Source: Prado023 sp963747335
Lineage (GTDB): Bacteria; Actinomycetota; Actinomycetes; S36-B12; CAIYMF01
DNA length: 64,000 bases
Reading direction: 5' to 3'
NCBI GenBank assembly: GCA_963747335.1
Contig: CAVVEV010000003.1
Coordinates: 372,001 to 436,000 of the forward strand
Positions within the stretch are counted from its first letter, which is position 1. Each line of letters starts with the position of its first letter. Under the pieces are notes generated by a model. The model was not told the DNA's origin. It saw only the letters and a list, made by a program, of their open reading frames with translations, and searched no databases. Positions 51,402 to 62,115 of the stretch are shown here, piece by piece. Both the position numbers and the translations under genes were made by a program.

Positions 51402-52771
51402 GGCCCCAGGAGCTGGTGGAGCGGGCCCTCGAGCTGCTCGGTCCCGACCGCGGCACCGTGCTCGTCGAGCACATGACCAGCACGAACCTGCGGTGGGCCA
51501 ACTCGACGCTGACGACCAACGGGATGACGGCCCAGCAACGGGTCCACATAGTGGCGCATCCGGAGCTCCCCGGCGGAATCGGGTCGGGTACGACCAGCGC
51601 CGTCGTCCGCACCGCTGACGAGCTCGGTGCGCTCGTGGCCCAGGCTCGAGCCGGTGCCCTGGGCGCCGGGCCGGCGCAGGACGCGGCCCCGCAGGTTCCC
51701 GCCCGGAGGGATGGCCCCACCTGGGACCTCGGCCCGGAGCTGTCGGCTCCCGAGGAACTCGCGCCGGTCAGTGCGCTGCTCAGCGAGGTCCTGCCCGCCA
51801 CCGACATCGACCACTTCGGCTACGCCGAGCACAGTGTGACCAGCTCGTACCTCGGTACCACCGGCGGACTTCGGCTTCGCCACGACCAGCCGGCGGCACG
51901 CTTCGAGCTGTGCGGAAAGGCCGCGAGCGGGACCCGATCAGCGTGGGCAGGTCGATCCGGACGGCACTTCGCGGAGATGGATCTCACCGGGACACCGGCC
52001 GAGGTGCGTCGCGGGCTGGCGGCCCAGGCCACGCACCTCGCCGTCACGCCTGGCCGGCATCGGGTGCTGCTCTCCCCGTCAGCCGCGGCCGACATGCTCG
52101 TCTACCTGCTGTGGTCGGCGGGAGCTCGCGACGCCGTCGAGGGCCGCAGCGCGTTCAGCCGGCACGGGGGCGGCACCCGCGTGGGTGACCGTCTCGCCTC
52201 CCTGCCCGTGTCGCTGCGCTCGGATCCCTCCGCCGTGGGGTTGGAATGCGCCGACTACGTTCAGGACACCGTCTCCTCGGCCGCGTCGAGCACCTTCGAT
52301 GCCGGCCTGCCGCGCGGCGCGACCGACTGGGTGGCCGACGGCGCGCTGCGTGCACTGGTCACGACCCGGCACTCCGCCGGCCTCGCAGGGTTGGCGCACA
52401 CGCCGTTCGTGGACAACGTGCTGGCCGGTGTCGAGGGGTGCTCGGGGACTCTCGACGAGCTGGCGGCACGCGTCGGTGACGGGCTGCTGGTGACGTGCCT
52501 CTGGTACATCCGCGAGGTCGACGCCCAGAGCCTGCTGCTCACCGGGCTGACCCGCGACGGGGTCTACGTCGTGCGCGATGGCCAGGTGGTGGGGGCAGCG
52601 GGGAACTTCCGATTCAACGACTCCCCCCTGGGGATGCTGGACCGGATCGTGGACGCCGGGGCACCGGTCGACTGCCTGCCCCGGGAGTGGGCCGACTGGT
52701 TCACGCGCACGCGGGTCGCCCCGCTGGCCATCGAGGACTTCAACCTGTCGACGGCCAGCGAAGCGGTCTGA
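51398..52771 (+). CDS. tldE: TldE/PmbA-like partner protein
   Basis: 457 residues. Inactive-site partner of TldD (PmbA family); no HExxxH motif is present, as expected. Conserved segments include W-A-N-S-T-L-T-T-N-G near the N terminus and F-V-D-N-V-L-A-G near residue 339, and G-L-T-R-D-G-V-Y-V-V-R-D-G near the C terminus. ATG 51398 overlaps the tldD stop by 4 bp, so the two subunits are made in step. Confidence 0.92.
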   Translation: MRPQELVERALELLGPDRGTVLVEHMTSTNLRWANSTLTTNGMTAQQRVHIVAHPELPGGIGSGTTSAVVRTADELGALVAQARAGALGAGPAQDAAPQVPARRDGPTWDLGPELSAPEELAPVSALLSEVLPATDIDHFGYAEHSVTSSYLGTTGGLRLRHDQPAARFELCGKAASGTRSAWAGRSGRHFAEMDLTGTPAEVRRGLAAQATHLAVTPGRHRVLLSPSAAADMLVYLLWSAGARDAVEGRSAFSRHGGGTRVGDRLASLPVSLRSDPSAVGLECADYVQDTVSSAASSTFDAGLPRGATDWVADGALRALVTTRHSAGLAGLAHTPFVDNVLAGVEGCSGTLDELAARVGDGLLVTCLWYIREVDAQSLLLTGLTRDGVYVVRDGQVVGAAGNFRFNDSPLGMLDRIVDAGAPVDCLPREWADWFTRTRVAPLAIEDFNLSTASEAV

Positions 52772-52984
52772 TCAGGCGTCCTCGAGCCGGAACCCGATCT
52801 TCATCGAGACCTGGAAGTGGTCGACCTCGCCGTCACGGATGTATCCGCGGATCTGCTCGACCTCGAACCAGTCGATGTGCCGGATGGTCTTGCCGGCACG
52901 GCTCACGCCGTTTCGGATCGCGGCGTCGATGCCCTCGGGGCTGGTTCCGACGATCTCGGTGAGGCGGTAGGTCCGGTTGGTCAT
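52772..52984 (-). CDS. Dodecin family protein
   Basis: 70 residues, the dodecin size. Dodecins are dodecameric flavin-binding proteins that store or buffer riboflavin and FMN. The sequence R-L-T-E-I-V-G-T-S-P-E-G-I-D-A-A-I-R and the W in I-D-W-F-E-V (aromatic residue that stacks on flavin) match. ATG 52984 has AAGGAGA upstream; the longer frame was rejected. Confidence 0.93.
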   Translation of the reverse strand: MTNRTYRLTEIVGTSPEGIDAAIRNGVSRAGKTIRHIDWFEVEQIRGYIRDGEVDHFQVSMKIGFRLEDA

Positions 52985-53057
52985 GGAGTCTCCTTGTGGT
53001 GGTCGATGGGCACCTGTGCAGGATGCCGTATCCGCGGCCCGGTCGTACGCTGAGCGG

Positions 53058-53372
53058 GTGAGTCGGGTCGAGGTCCATCGCATCACATCGGCGCAGCCCG
53101 GTCCGTCGGCGGACCTGGTGCACCGCGAGCGCCAGTACCTGTTCCTCATGGGGATGCGCATGGTGGCCATCGTGGTCGCGGTGGTCGTGCCGGGCTTCTG
53201 GCGGTGGATCGCCGTCGCGGCGGGGATCCTGCTGCCCTACTTCGCGGTCGTCCTCGTCAACGCGGCCAAGGTGCGCGGGACCCCCGACGACCCCAACTAC
53301 TTCGTTCCCGAGCACAAGGTGGCGATCACCGAGGCCCCGTTCACCGGCGGCGTGATCCCGCACGAGGACTGA
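53058..53372 (+). CDS. DUF3099 membrane protein
   Basis: 104 residues with two transmembrane helices (about 31-50 and 56-75), flanked by an N-terminal H-R-I-T-S-A motif and a C-terminal cytosolic tail with P-D-D-P-N-Y-F. This pattern is typical of the DUF3099 family in actinobacteria. Function unknown. GTG 53058 lies 6 nt after TACGCT (53046-53051) without a Shine-Dalgarno. Confidence 0.85.
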   Translation: MSRVEVHRITSAQPGPSADLVHRERQYLFLMGMRMVAIVVAVVVPGFWRWIAVAAGILLPYFAVVLVNAAKVRGTPDDPNYFVPEHKVAITEAPFTGGVIPHED

Positions 53373-53378
53373 GCTGCG

Positions 53379-54671
53379 TCAGCGCCACAGCCTGGCGCCG
53401 CGGGCCCGGGGCTCGATGCCGTGGCCGGTGTCGGCCAACTCCGCCATGGGGGACGTGCCCGCCACCCACGTGCCGTACCTCGTCGCCAGCGGCTGGGCGG
53501 AGAATCCGTGGGCGATCACGCTGAGCAGCACCGTCAGGGAGATGGTCGCCAGGACGACGCGGAGGTCGTCGTCGACCTCGAGGGACTCCAGTGCGATGAG
53601 CGCGAACACGACCGACGCCAGCCCGCGGGGACCGAACCACCCGATGAACGCCACCGTCTGGGGCCGCAGCCGTGTGCCCAGCAGGCTGAGCGCGACGGGC
53701 AGCATCCGCACGACGGTGAGGGCGAGGACGGCGAACAGCAGCTCCCGCCAGCCCGCCTCCCGCCACACAAGGGGCACCGCGATGAGCCCCAGGACCAGCC
53801 AGACCGCGTAGCCCAGGAGGTCGGAGAGCTCCTCTGCTCCGAGCAGTGCGCTGTGCTCGTCGCGGATCCAGGTGGCCGCACCTGCGAAGGCCGTACCGGA
53901 GACGAACGCAGCGACGAAACCGTTGCCTGAGATCAGCAGCGCCGTGCCGTATGCCATGAGCGGGATCATCAGGACGCCGAGGGTGCGGCTGGCCGCCGTG
54001 CTCATCCCGCGTCCCCGGGACCACCCCAGCAGCGCCCCGCCCGCTGCTCCGACCACCACGCCGGCGATCACCCCGAGGGTCAGCTCGACGAGGGCGTCCA
54101 TCAAGGACTCCCTGGCGGCCAGCCCCTCCTGCCCGGCGATGACGGCGATGGCGAACAGGACCACCGGCGTGGCCAGTCCGTCGTTGAGCCCACTCTCCAC
54201 GTTGAGCCCTCGCCGAATGCGGGACGGGACCACCGGGTTGAGCACCGTGGGGGCCCCGAGGCCGGCGTCCGTCGGCGCGAGCGCTGCCGCCAGGAGCAGC
54301 GCCATCATGACCGGGAGGCCCGGGAAGACGGCGAGTGCGACGAGGTAGCCCAGCAGGATCGTCAGGGGGAACCCGATCAGCAGCAGGCGGGCGTACAGGC
54401 CACCGTCCGAGCCGATCTCGCGGGGACGCACCTGGGCGGCGTCGTGGAAGAGGATCAGGACGAGGGTCACCTCGGCAATGAGCTGTGTCCCCGCCATGAT
54501 CGACGCATCGATGGGGCCGACCGCGAACCCGAGCACCGCACCGGTGGCGACGAACGCCAGCGGTGCCGTGATCAGGCGTCGGCCCAGGGCAGCCGCGACG
54601 GCGGTGAACCCGAGGACGAGGACGGCGAACAGGACTGCGGCGATCAGGGCAGTCGATCCGTCCTCGGCCAC
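53379..54671 (-). CDS. Cation:proton antiporter (NhaP type)
   Basis: 430 residues with about 12 hydrophobic segments. The CPA1 motif A-A-L-A-P-T-D-A (about 126-133) and R-R-G-L-N-V-E-S-G-L-N-D-G (about 148-160) are present, as in Na+(K+)/H+ antiporters of the NhaP/KefB group; the catalytic Asp in N-D-G is intact. Ion specificity is unknown. GTG 54671 lies 6 nt after TACAGT on the minus strand, a likely leaderless promoter. It converges with the DUF3099 gene. Confidence 0.9.
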   Translation of the reverse strand: MAEDGSTALIAAVLFAVLVLGFTAVAAALGRRLITAPLAFVATGAVLGFAVGPIDASIMAGTQLIAEVTLVLILFHDAAQVRPREIGSDGGLYARLLLIGFPLTILLGYLVALAVFPGLPVMMALLLAAALAPTDAGLGAPTVLNPVVPSRIRRGLNVESGLNDGLATPVVLFAIAVIAGQEGLAARESLMDALVELTLGVIAGVVVGAAGGALLGWSRGRGMSTAASRTLGVLMIPLMAYGTALLISGNGFVAAFVSGTAFAGAATWIRDEHSALLGAEELSDLLGYAVWLVLGLIAVPLVWREAGWRELLFAVLALTVVRMLPVALSLLGTRLRPQTVAFIGWFGPRGLASVVFALIALESLEVDDDLRVVLATISLTVLLSVIAHGFSAQPLATRYGTWVAGTSPMAELADTGHGIEPRARGARLWR

Positions 54672-54695
54672 GCGCTCACTGTAGCCAGTAGGGCG

Positions 54696-55700
54696 TCAGC
54701 GGACGGGACCCCACGAGTGCAGCGTCTGGTAGTAGTTGGCGCGCTGGTAGGCCTCGGGCTCGGCGGCCTTGCTGAAGGAGACGGACCCCTTGGCCTGGGC
54801 CACGGAGCTGTACCCGCGCTCGTCGAGCCAGCGCTCGAGCCCGGACACCAGTACCTCGATGTGCCCCGGGCCGTGGCGAAGAAGCGCAGCGGTGGTCATC
54901 GTGGCGTCGGCGCCGGCGAGGATGAGCTTCACGACATCGTCGGCGGAGTCCACGCCCCCGCTGGCGGCCAGGGACAGCGGCACCTGCCCGGACAGGATCC
55001 CGATCCAGGCCACCGACTGGCGGACGTTCCCCGGGACGCTGAGCATCAGGCGCGGCCGGACCGAGGGGACCTCGAGGTCGATGTCGGGCTGGTACAGCCG
55101 GTTGAAGAGCACCAGGCCGTCTGCGCCGGCTTCGGCCAGCTTCGTGGCCATGTTGGCCAGGGCGCTGAACCAGGGACCGATCTTCACCGACACCGGCACG
55201 GGAACTTCGGCACGCACGGACCTGACGAGGTCGAGCACCCGATCCTCGACCTCGAGGCCGGTCACTCGCGGGTCGGTGATCACGTCGTAGACGTTGAGCT
55301 CGATGGCATCGGCACCGGCATCGGCCAGGCGGGCGGCGTACTTCACCCAGCCGCCGCTCGTGGTCCCGTTCAGGCTGGCGATGACCGGGACGCTGACGGC
55401 CTCCTTCGCCCGGGTCACGAGGTCCAGGAACCGGTCCGGGCCGATCGAGTAGTCCTCGAACTCCGGCAGGTAGTCCGACGCCTCGGCGACAGTGTCGCGT
55501 CCCTCGTCGAGGAGGTCCGAGACCCACCAGGACTCCGACTCGATCTCCTCCTCGAACAGGCTGGGCAGGACGATCGCGCCCACGCCGGCGTCGTCGAGCC
55601 GGCGCCACTGGTCCGGGTCGCCGGTCACCGGCCCGGGTGAGGCCACCACCGGGTTGCGCAGGGTCAGCCCGAGGTATCTGCTGGTCAGGTCCACGCTCAT
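54696..55700 (-). CDS. Dihydroorotate dehydrogenase-like protein
   Basis: 334 residues. FMN TIM barrel related to class 1 dihydroorotate dehydrogenase: L-R-N-P-V-V-A-S-P-G (about 14-23), S-L-N-G-T (about 109-113), E-L-N-V-Y near 139, K-I-G-P-W (about 172), A-S-G-G-V near 245. The catalytic base Cys/Ser loop is not typical of PyrD, so pyrimidine synthesis is doubtful. Its ATG overlaps the nifJ stop (ATGA), a recurrent pairing in bacteria, suggesting it serves redox balance with ferredoxin. Assigned by resemblance only. Confidence 0.82.
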   Translation of the reverse strand: MSVDLTSRYLGLTLRNPVVASPGPVTGDPDQWRRLDDAGVGAIVLPSLFEEEIESESWWVSDLLDEGRDTVAEASDYLPEFEDYSIGPDRFLDLVTRAKEAVSVPVIASLNGTTSGGWVKYAARLADAGADAIELNVYDVITDPRVTGLEVEDRVLDLVRSVRAEVPVPVSVKIGPWFSALANMATKLAEAGADGLVLFNRLYQPDIDLEVPSVRPRLMLSVPGNVRQSVAWIGILSGQVPLSLAASGGVDSADDVVKLILAGADATMTTAALLRHGPGHIEVLVSGLERWLDERGYSSVAQAKGSVSFSKAAEPEAYQRANYYQTLHSWGPVR

Positions 55701-58348
55701 TCGTCGCTCTCCCCTTCGTCACTCAGGCGCGCACGTCGTCCGTGCGGATCCGGCGGCGGTGCGGCGCGCTGCACCCCGGCCAGCTGCTCGTAGTACCTCC
55801 ACCGCTCGGCGATGTCCTCCTCCGAACGGGCCATGAGCTCCTTGGCCCGCGCAGGATCGGAGCGGAACAGCATCGCGAACCGGGCCTCCTTCTGCGCGAA
55901 GTCCCCGAAGGGGATGCTCGGCGGCTTGGAGTCCAGCTGGAACGGCGCGCCGTCGGCGGCACCCGGGCGGTAGCGGTACAGCGGCCAGTGCCCGGAGTTC
56001 ACGGCCAGCTTCTGGTGACCCATCGAGTCGGCCATGTCGAATCCGTGGGCGATGCAGGTGGAGTAGGCGATCACCAGTGAGGGACCGGTGTGTGCCTCGG
56101 CCTCGACCAGGGCCTTGACGGTCTGGACCTCGCTGGCCCCCATCGCGATCTGCGCCACGTAGACGTCGCCGTAGGCCATGGCCTCCAGGCCCAGGTCCTT
56201 CTTGTGCAGCCCCTTGCCGGCGGCGGCGAACTTCGCGACCGCGCCGCGCGGGGTCGCCTTGGACTGCTGGCCGCCGGTGTTGGAGTACACCTCGGTGTCC
56301 ATCACCAGGATGTTCACGTCGCGCCCCGATGCCAGGACGTGGTCGAGGCCGCCGTAGCCGATGTCGTAGGCCCAGCCGTCTCCCCCGATGATCCAGAAGG
56401 TGCGCCGGACCAGCGCGGTCGACAGGTCGATCAGGGCGCCCGCGCGCGGCTCCTCGTCAACGATCTCCGTGAGCCGGTCGACCAGCTCGGCGACGTTCGC
56501 CCGCTGCGCTCGGATCCCTGCGTCGTCACCGGCCGTGTAGCCCCCCGCGATCCGGCCGACGAGATCCAGGCCCAGTTGGGGCTCGAGCTCGGCCAGGAGG
56601 GTCAGGGCGTGGGTCTGCTGGCGCTCGTAGGCCAGGCGCATGCCCAACCCGAACTCCGCGTTGTCCTCGAACAGCGAGTTCGACCACGCCGGCCCGCGAC
56701 CGTCGCCGTTCACCGTGTAGGGCGTCGTCGGGAGGTTGCCGCCGTAGATCGAGGAGCAGCCGGTGGCGTTGGCGACGAGCAGCCGGTCGCCGAAGAGCTG
56801 CGTGATGAGCTTGAGGTAGGGCGTCTCCCCGCAGCCGGAGCAGGCCCCGGAGAACTCCATCAGCGGCTGGCGCATCTGCGAGGTCTTCACAGTGTCGGGC
56901 GACCACAGGGCCTGGTCGGCCGGGGTGATCGCCAGGAACGCGTCCCACCGGGTCCGCTCGACCTCGAGGTGCTCGCCGATCGGCGCCATGTTGATGGCCT
57001 TGCGCCGGACCTCCGACTTGTCGAACGCCGGGCACTGCCCCACGCACACCCCGCAGCCGGTGCAGTCGTCCGGCGCCACCTGGATGGTCATCTCAAGGCC
57101 CGGCTTCTCCCGGTTGCGGTAGCCCTTGGAGGGCAGGTCGGCGTGGGCCGGGTTCTCGGCCGGGTCGAAGACGCTCATCCGGATCGCGGCATGCGGGCAG
57201 ACGATCGTGCACTTGCCGCAGTCGATGCACAGGTCCGGCTCCCAGATCGGGATCTTGGTCGCGATCGTGCGCTTCTCGTACGCCGCGGTACCGGTCGGGA
57301 ACGCCCCATCGACGGGAAGTGCGCTGACCGGGAGCAGGTCACCCTCGCCGGCGATCATCCGGCCGGTCACGCGCGCCACGAACTCGGGGACGTGATCGGG
57401 GACGGCTGGACGCAGGTGCAGGGTGGAGGTGGCGACCTCGGGGACCGGGACCTGGTGCAGCTCGGCGGTGGCGGCGTCGATGGCGGCGAGGTTGCGGTCA
57501 ACGACCACGGCGCCGCGCTTGCCGTAGCTCTTGCGCACAGCCTCGGTCAGGCGCGGCAGGGCCTCCTCGAGGGGCAGGACCCCGGAGATCGCGAAGAAGC
57601 ACGCCTGCATCACGGTGTTGATCCGGCCGCCGATCCCCGCCCTGCGGGCCACGGCGCTGGCATCGATGGTCCACAGGTCGAGGTTCTTGGCCAGGACCTG
57701 CTGCTGGACCTCGTGGGGCAGGCGGTCCCAGACCTCGTCCGCGGGGTACGGGGCGTTGATCAGGACCCGGGCTCCATGGCCGGCCACCGACAGGACATTG
57801 AGCTTCTCGACGAGCCCCCACTGGTGGACCCCGACGAACGTGGCCTCGCTGATCAGGTAGGTGCTGGTGATCGCGTCCTCGTCGAAGCGCAGGTGGCTCA
57901 CCGTGACGGAGCCCGACTTCTTCGAGTCGTAGACGAAGTACGCCTGGACGTTGAGGTCGGTGGCTCCGCCGACGATCAGGGCGGTGTTCTTGTTCGCGCC
58001 CACCGTGCCGTCGGAACCCAGGCCGAAGAAGACCGCACGGACGCGCGAGGTATCAGCAGGGAAGTCCATGGGGACCTCGAGGGAGTTGTTCGACACGTCG
58101 TCGACGATGCCCACCACCGACTGGCGCAGCGGGGTTGTGGCCGCTGCCTCGGTGAACACCGCCGCGGCCATCGCGGGGGTGAACTCCTTGCTCGACAGTC
58201 CGTAGCGCACCCCGATCGTGCGGGGCAGCCCGGCGATGAACCGGGCCGCTGCGCGCGGGTCGTACAGGGCGGCCATGACATCCAGGTGCAGCGGGTCGGC
58301 GGGGGCGCCGGGCTCCTTGGTGCGGTCCAGCACCGCCAGGGTGCGCAC
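55697..58348 (-). CDS. nifJ: Pyruvate:ferredoxin oxidoreductase, C-terminal part (second frame)
   Basis: 883 residues from GTG 58348, but the open frame runs back to about 58430, where it meets the first part in another frame. It holds the POR gamma-like domain (F-G-L-G-S-D-G-T-V-G-A-N-K-N), the ferredoxin domain with C-I-D-C-G-K-C-T-I-V-C-P and C-T-G-C-G-V-C-V-G-Q-C-P (two 4Fe-4S clusters), the proximal cluster region C-S-G-C-G-E-T-P-Y, and the TPP domain with G-D-G-W-A-Y-D-I-G and N-T-G-G-Q-Q-S-K-A-T-P. The enzyme oxidises pyruvate to acetyl-CoA and CO2 while reducing ferredoxin/flavodoxin. Restoring one base in the 58426-58430 C run gives about 1204 residues. Confidence 0.9.
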   Translation of the reverse strand: MRTLAVLDRTKEPGAPADPLHLDVMAALYDPRAAARFIAGLPRTIGVRYGLSSKEFTPAMAAAVFTEAAATTPLRQSVVGIVDDVSNNSLEVPMDFPADTSRVRAVFFGLGSDGTVGANKNTALIVGGATDLNVQAYFVYDSKKSGSVTVSHLRFDEDAITSTYLISEATFVGVHQWGLVEKLNVLSVAGHGARVLINAPYPADEVWDRLPHEVQQQVLAKNLDLWTIDASAVARRAGIGGRINTVMQACFFAISGVLPLEEALPRLTEAVRKSYGKRGAVVVDRNLAAIDAATAELHQVPVPEVATSTLHLRPAVPDHVPEFVARVTGRMIAGEGDLLPVSALPVDGAFPTGTAAYEKRTIATKIPIWEPDLCIDCGKCTIVCPHAAIRMSVFDPAENPAHADLPSKGYRNREKPGLEMTIQVAPDDCTGCGVCVGQCPAFDKSEVRRKAINMAPIGEHLEVERTRWDAFLAITPADQALWSPDTVKTSQMRQPLMEFSGACSGCGETPYLKLITQLFGDRLLVANATGCSSIYGGNLPTTPYTVNGDGRGPAWSNSLFEDNAEFGLGMRLAYERQQTHALTLLAELEPQLGLDLVGRIAGGYTAGDDAGIRAQRANVAELVDRLTEIVDEEPRAGALIDLSTALVRRTFWIIGGDGWAYDIGYGGLDHVLASGRDVNILVMDTEVYSNTGGQQSKATPRGAVAKFAAAGKGLHKKDLGLEAMAYGDVYVAQIAMGASEVQTVKALVEAEAHTGPSLVIAYSTCIAHGFDMADSMGHQKLAVNSGHWPLYRYRPGAADGAPFQLDSKPPSIPFGDFAQKEARFAMLFRSDPARAKELMARSEEDIAERWRYYEQLAGVQRAAPPPDPHGRRARLSDEGESDE

Positions 58349-58368
58349 GGTCGGGGGCAGGGCGGCGA

Positions 58369-59310
<942 letters not shown>

Positions 59311-59388
59311 GGCCCCATCCCACCACGCGTCGGGGGCGCAAAGGCGGGCCATAGGTCCCGCCCGCAGCACGGAGCCGCTCCTGCGGCG

Positions 59389-59901
59389 TCAGTCCAACTC
59401 GGCCAGCGCGGCGGCGAACAGGTCGCGGGACTCCTCCAGGAGCATCACCATCGTGCGCGCGCCGCCGACGGTGGTCATGAAGTTCGAGTCCCCCGGCCAC
59501 CGCGGCACGATGTGCTGGTGCAGGTGCCCAGAGATCCCCGCGCCTGCGGCCGAGCCCTGGTTCAGCCCGATGTTGAAACCCGCCGGATTGCTCGCCGCGC
59601 GGATCGCGCGCATCATCCGGGCCTGGAACCAGCTGAGCTCGCCGGACTCCTCGGTGGTGAGGTCGGTGAAGTCCGCGACATGCCGGTACGGGCAGATCAG
59701 GACGTGCCCGGGGTTGTAGGGGAAGAGGTTCATCACCACGTAGGTGTGCGCCCCACGGGCGACGATCAGTCCCTCCTCGGAGTCATCCGTGCGGCAGAAC
59801 GGGCACTGCGGACCTGCCTCAGTGTCGGCCGGCCGGCTCTCGCCCTTGATGTAGGCGATCCGGTGCGGCGTCCACAGCAGGTCCCACGCGTTCTGCTCCA
59901 C
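59389..59901 (-). CDS. HIT family protein (Ap4A phosphorylase/hydrolase type)
   Basis: 170 residues. Histidine-triad nucleotide hydrolase or transferase: H-L-H-Q-H-I-V-P-R-W (about 136-145) is the HxHxH motif, and C-P-F-C near residue 34 plus a later His suggest a zinc site. G-H-V-L-I-C-P-Y-R-H is the conserved first strand. GTG 59901 starts just downstream of thrS on the same strand (13 nt); thrS-HIT adjacency is common in actinobacteria. Confidence 0.9.
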   Translation of the reverse strand: MEQNAWDLLWTPHRIAYIKGESRPADTEAGPQCPFCRTDDSEEGLIVARGAHTYVVMNLFPYNPGHVLICPYRHVADFTDLTTEESGELSWFQARMMRAIRAASNPAGFNIGLNQGSAAGAGISGHLHQHIVPRWPGDSNFMTTVGGARTMVMLLEESRDLFAAALAELD

Positions 59902-59914
59902 GGCTGCCCCCCGG

Positions 59915-61927
59915 CTAGACCTGACGGTGGTCGGCGATGGCCGCGACCACCTCGGCGACGGCCTCGGCGACCGGCACCCCGTTGCGCTGCGTGCCGTCCC
60001 GGTAGCGGAAGCTGACCGCGCCGGCGGCGAGGTCCTCGTCGCCGGCGATCAGCATGTAGGGCACCTTCTGCTTCTGGGCGTTGCGGATCTTCTTCTGCAT
60101 GCGGTCATCGGAGCTGTCGACCTCGACCCGGACGCCCGCTGCCCGCAGCGTCGTCGCGACCTCGTAGAGGTAGTCGACGTGGCGCTCGGTGATCGGGATC
60201 CCAACCACCTGGACGGGTGCCAGCCAGGGTGGGAACGCGCCGGCGTAGTGCTCGGTCAGGACGGCCATGAAGCGCTCGACAGATCCGAACAGCGCGCGGT
60301 GGATCATGATCGGGCGCTGCCGGGTGCCGTCGGGGGCCTGGTACTCGAGCTCGAAGCGTTGGGGCAGCTGGAAGTCCACCTGGATGGTCGACATCTGCCA
60401 GGTCCGGCCGATGGCGTCGCGGGACTGCACGGAGATCTTCGGGCCGTAGAACGCCGCTCCGCCCGGATCCGGGACGAGGTCCAGGCCGGACTCCTCGGCA
60501 GCCAGGCGCAGGGCCTCGGTCGCCTCCTCCCACTCGTCGATCTCCCCGACGTACTTGTCCGGGTTTCGGGTGGACAGCTCGAGGTAGAAGTCGTCGAGGC
60601 CGTAGTCCTTGAGCAGGTCGAGGACGAAGCCCAGCAGCGACTGCAGCTCGGCGCCCATCTGCTCCTTGGTGCAGTAGATGTGGGCGTCGTCCTGCGTCAT
60701 GCCGCGCACGCGGGTCAGCCCGTGCACGACCCCGGACTTCTCGTACCGGTACACCGATCCGAACTCGAACAGCCGCAGGGGCAGCTCGCGGTAGGACCGC
60801 CCGCGCGAACGGAAGATCAGGTTGTGGAACGGGCAGTTCATCGGCTTGAGGTAGTAGTCGGTGCCAGCCCTGCGGACGTTGCCCTCGGCGTCGAGCTCCG
60901 CGTCGATGTGCATCGGCGGGTACATCCCCTCGGCGTACCACTCAAGGTGCCCCGAGGTCTCGAACAGCTGCGCCTTGGTGATGTGTGGGGTGTACACGAA
61001 CTCGTACCCGGCCGCTTCGTGCTGCCGGCGCGAGTAGTCCTCCATGGTGCGGCGCATGGTGCCGCCCTTGGGGTGGAACACCGCCAGTCCGGAGCCGATC
61101 TCGTCCGGGAAGCTGAACAGGTCGAGGTCGACGCCGAGGCGGCGGTGGTCGCGCTTGGCAGCCTCCTCGAGGAAGGTCAGGTACCCACGCAGGCCATCCT
61201 TGTCCGGCCACGCCGTGCCGTAGATGCGCTGCAGCTGCTCGTTGGCCTGGTTGCCCAGCCAGTAGGCGGCTGAGGAGCGCATCACCTTGAAGGCGTTGGG
61301 TGCGATCATCCGGGTGGTCGGGACGTGCGGGCCGCGGCAGAGATCGCCCCAGAGCGTCTCACCCGAGCGAATGTCCACGTTGTCGTAGATGGTCAGCTCG
61401 GTGCCGCCGACCTCCATGACGTCCGCGCCGCCCTCGCTGCCGACCAGCCGGCACTTGTAGGGCTCATCGGCGAGCTCGACCAGGGCGTCGGCCTCGGAGA
61501 CCACCCGACGGACGAACCGCTGGCCCTGCTTGACGATCTCGACCATGCGCTTCTCAATGCGGGCAAGACCCTCGGGGTCGAACGGCTCAGCGACGTCGAA
61601 CTCGTAGTAGAAGCCGTTCTCGATCGGCGGGCCGATGCCCAGCTTCGCGTCGGGGAAGACGTCCTGGACCGCTTGGGCCATCACGTGGGCACACGAGTGG
61701 CGCAGGACGCGCAGGCCGTCGGGGTCGCTGACCATCACGGGCTCGACGGTGACGTCCGGGCGCGCCGGCTGGTCGAGGTCGACGAGCTGGCCGTCCACAC
61801 GGGCGACGGCGACTCCCCGCAGGCCGGGGACGACCTCGCCCAGGACGTCGGCCCACGTGGTGCCGGTGCCGAGGTCCTTGAGCTGCGGCTCTCCGGCGAC
61901 GACGACGCTGACCTGCGGGGCGGACAT
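59915..61927 (-). CDS. thrS: Threonine-tRNA ligase
   Basis: 670 residues. Class II synthetase charging tRNA-Thr. An N-terminal TGS domain (about 1-65) precedes the editing domain with H-S-C-A-H-V-M-A (about 77-84, zinc and editing His) and C-R-G-P-H-V (about 192), then the catalytic core with motif 2 R-S-R-G-R-S-Y-R-E-L-P-L-R (about 373), motif 3 G-S-V-E-R-F, and a C-terminal anticodon-binding domain. GAGGAGA precedes ATG 61927. Confidence 0.97.
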   Translation of the reverse strand: MSAPQVSVVVAGEPQLKDLGTGTTWADVLGEVVPGLRGVAVARVDGQLVDLDQPARPDVTVEPVMVSDPDGLRVLRHSCAHVMAQAVQDVFPDAKLGIGPPIENGFYYEFDVAEPFDPEGLARIEKRMVEIVKQGQRFVRRVVSEADALVELADEPYKCRLVGSEGGADVMEVGGTELTIYDNVDIRSGETLWGDLCRGPHVPTTRMIAPNAFKVMRSSAAYWLGNQANEQLQRIYGTAWPDKDGLRGYLTFLEEAAKRDHRRLGVDLDLFSFPDEIGSGLAVFHPKGGTMRRTMEDYSRRQHEAAGYEFVYTPHITKAQLFETSGHLEWYAEGMYPPMHIDAELDAEGNVRRAGTDYYLKPMNCPFHNLIFRSRGRSYRELPLRLFEFGSVYRYEKSGVVHGLTRVRGMTQDDAHIYCTKEQMGAELQSLLGFVLDLLKDYGLDDFYLELSTRNPDKYVGEIDEWEEATEALRLAAEESGLDLVPDPGGAAFYGPKISVQSRDAIGRTWQMSTIQVDFQLPQRFELEYQAPDGTRQRPIMIHRALFGSVERFMAVLTEHYAGAFPPWLAPVQVVGIPITERHVDYLYEVATTLRAAGVRVEVDSSDDRMQKKIRNAQKQKVPYMLIAGDEDLAAGAVSFRYRDGTQRNGVPVAEAVAEVVAAIADHRQV

Positions 61928-62115
61928 GGTTCTCCTCGGTGCTGACGGGCCGGGGCGGCCGGGCCAAGCCTACCGCCGTGGGCGCAGGGCGCCCGCCTGA
62001 GATGGGGGGCGCATCAGCCATTGCAGGTCCTCCGGTGGGAGCCTCCAGCGACCGTCCGTCCGGTGGCCGACGGCCGGGCCATGGCGATAATGGCGCGGAG
62101 TCCCCAGGAGGTCCA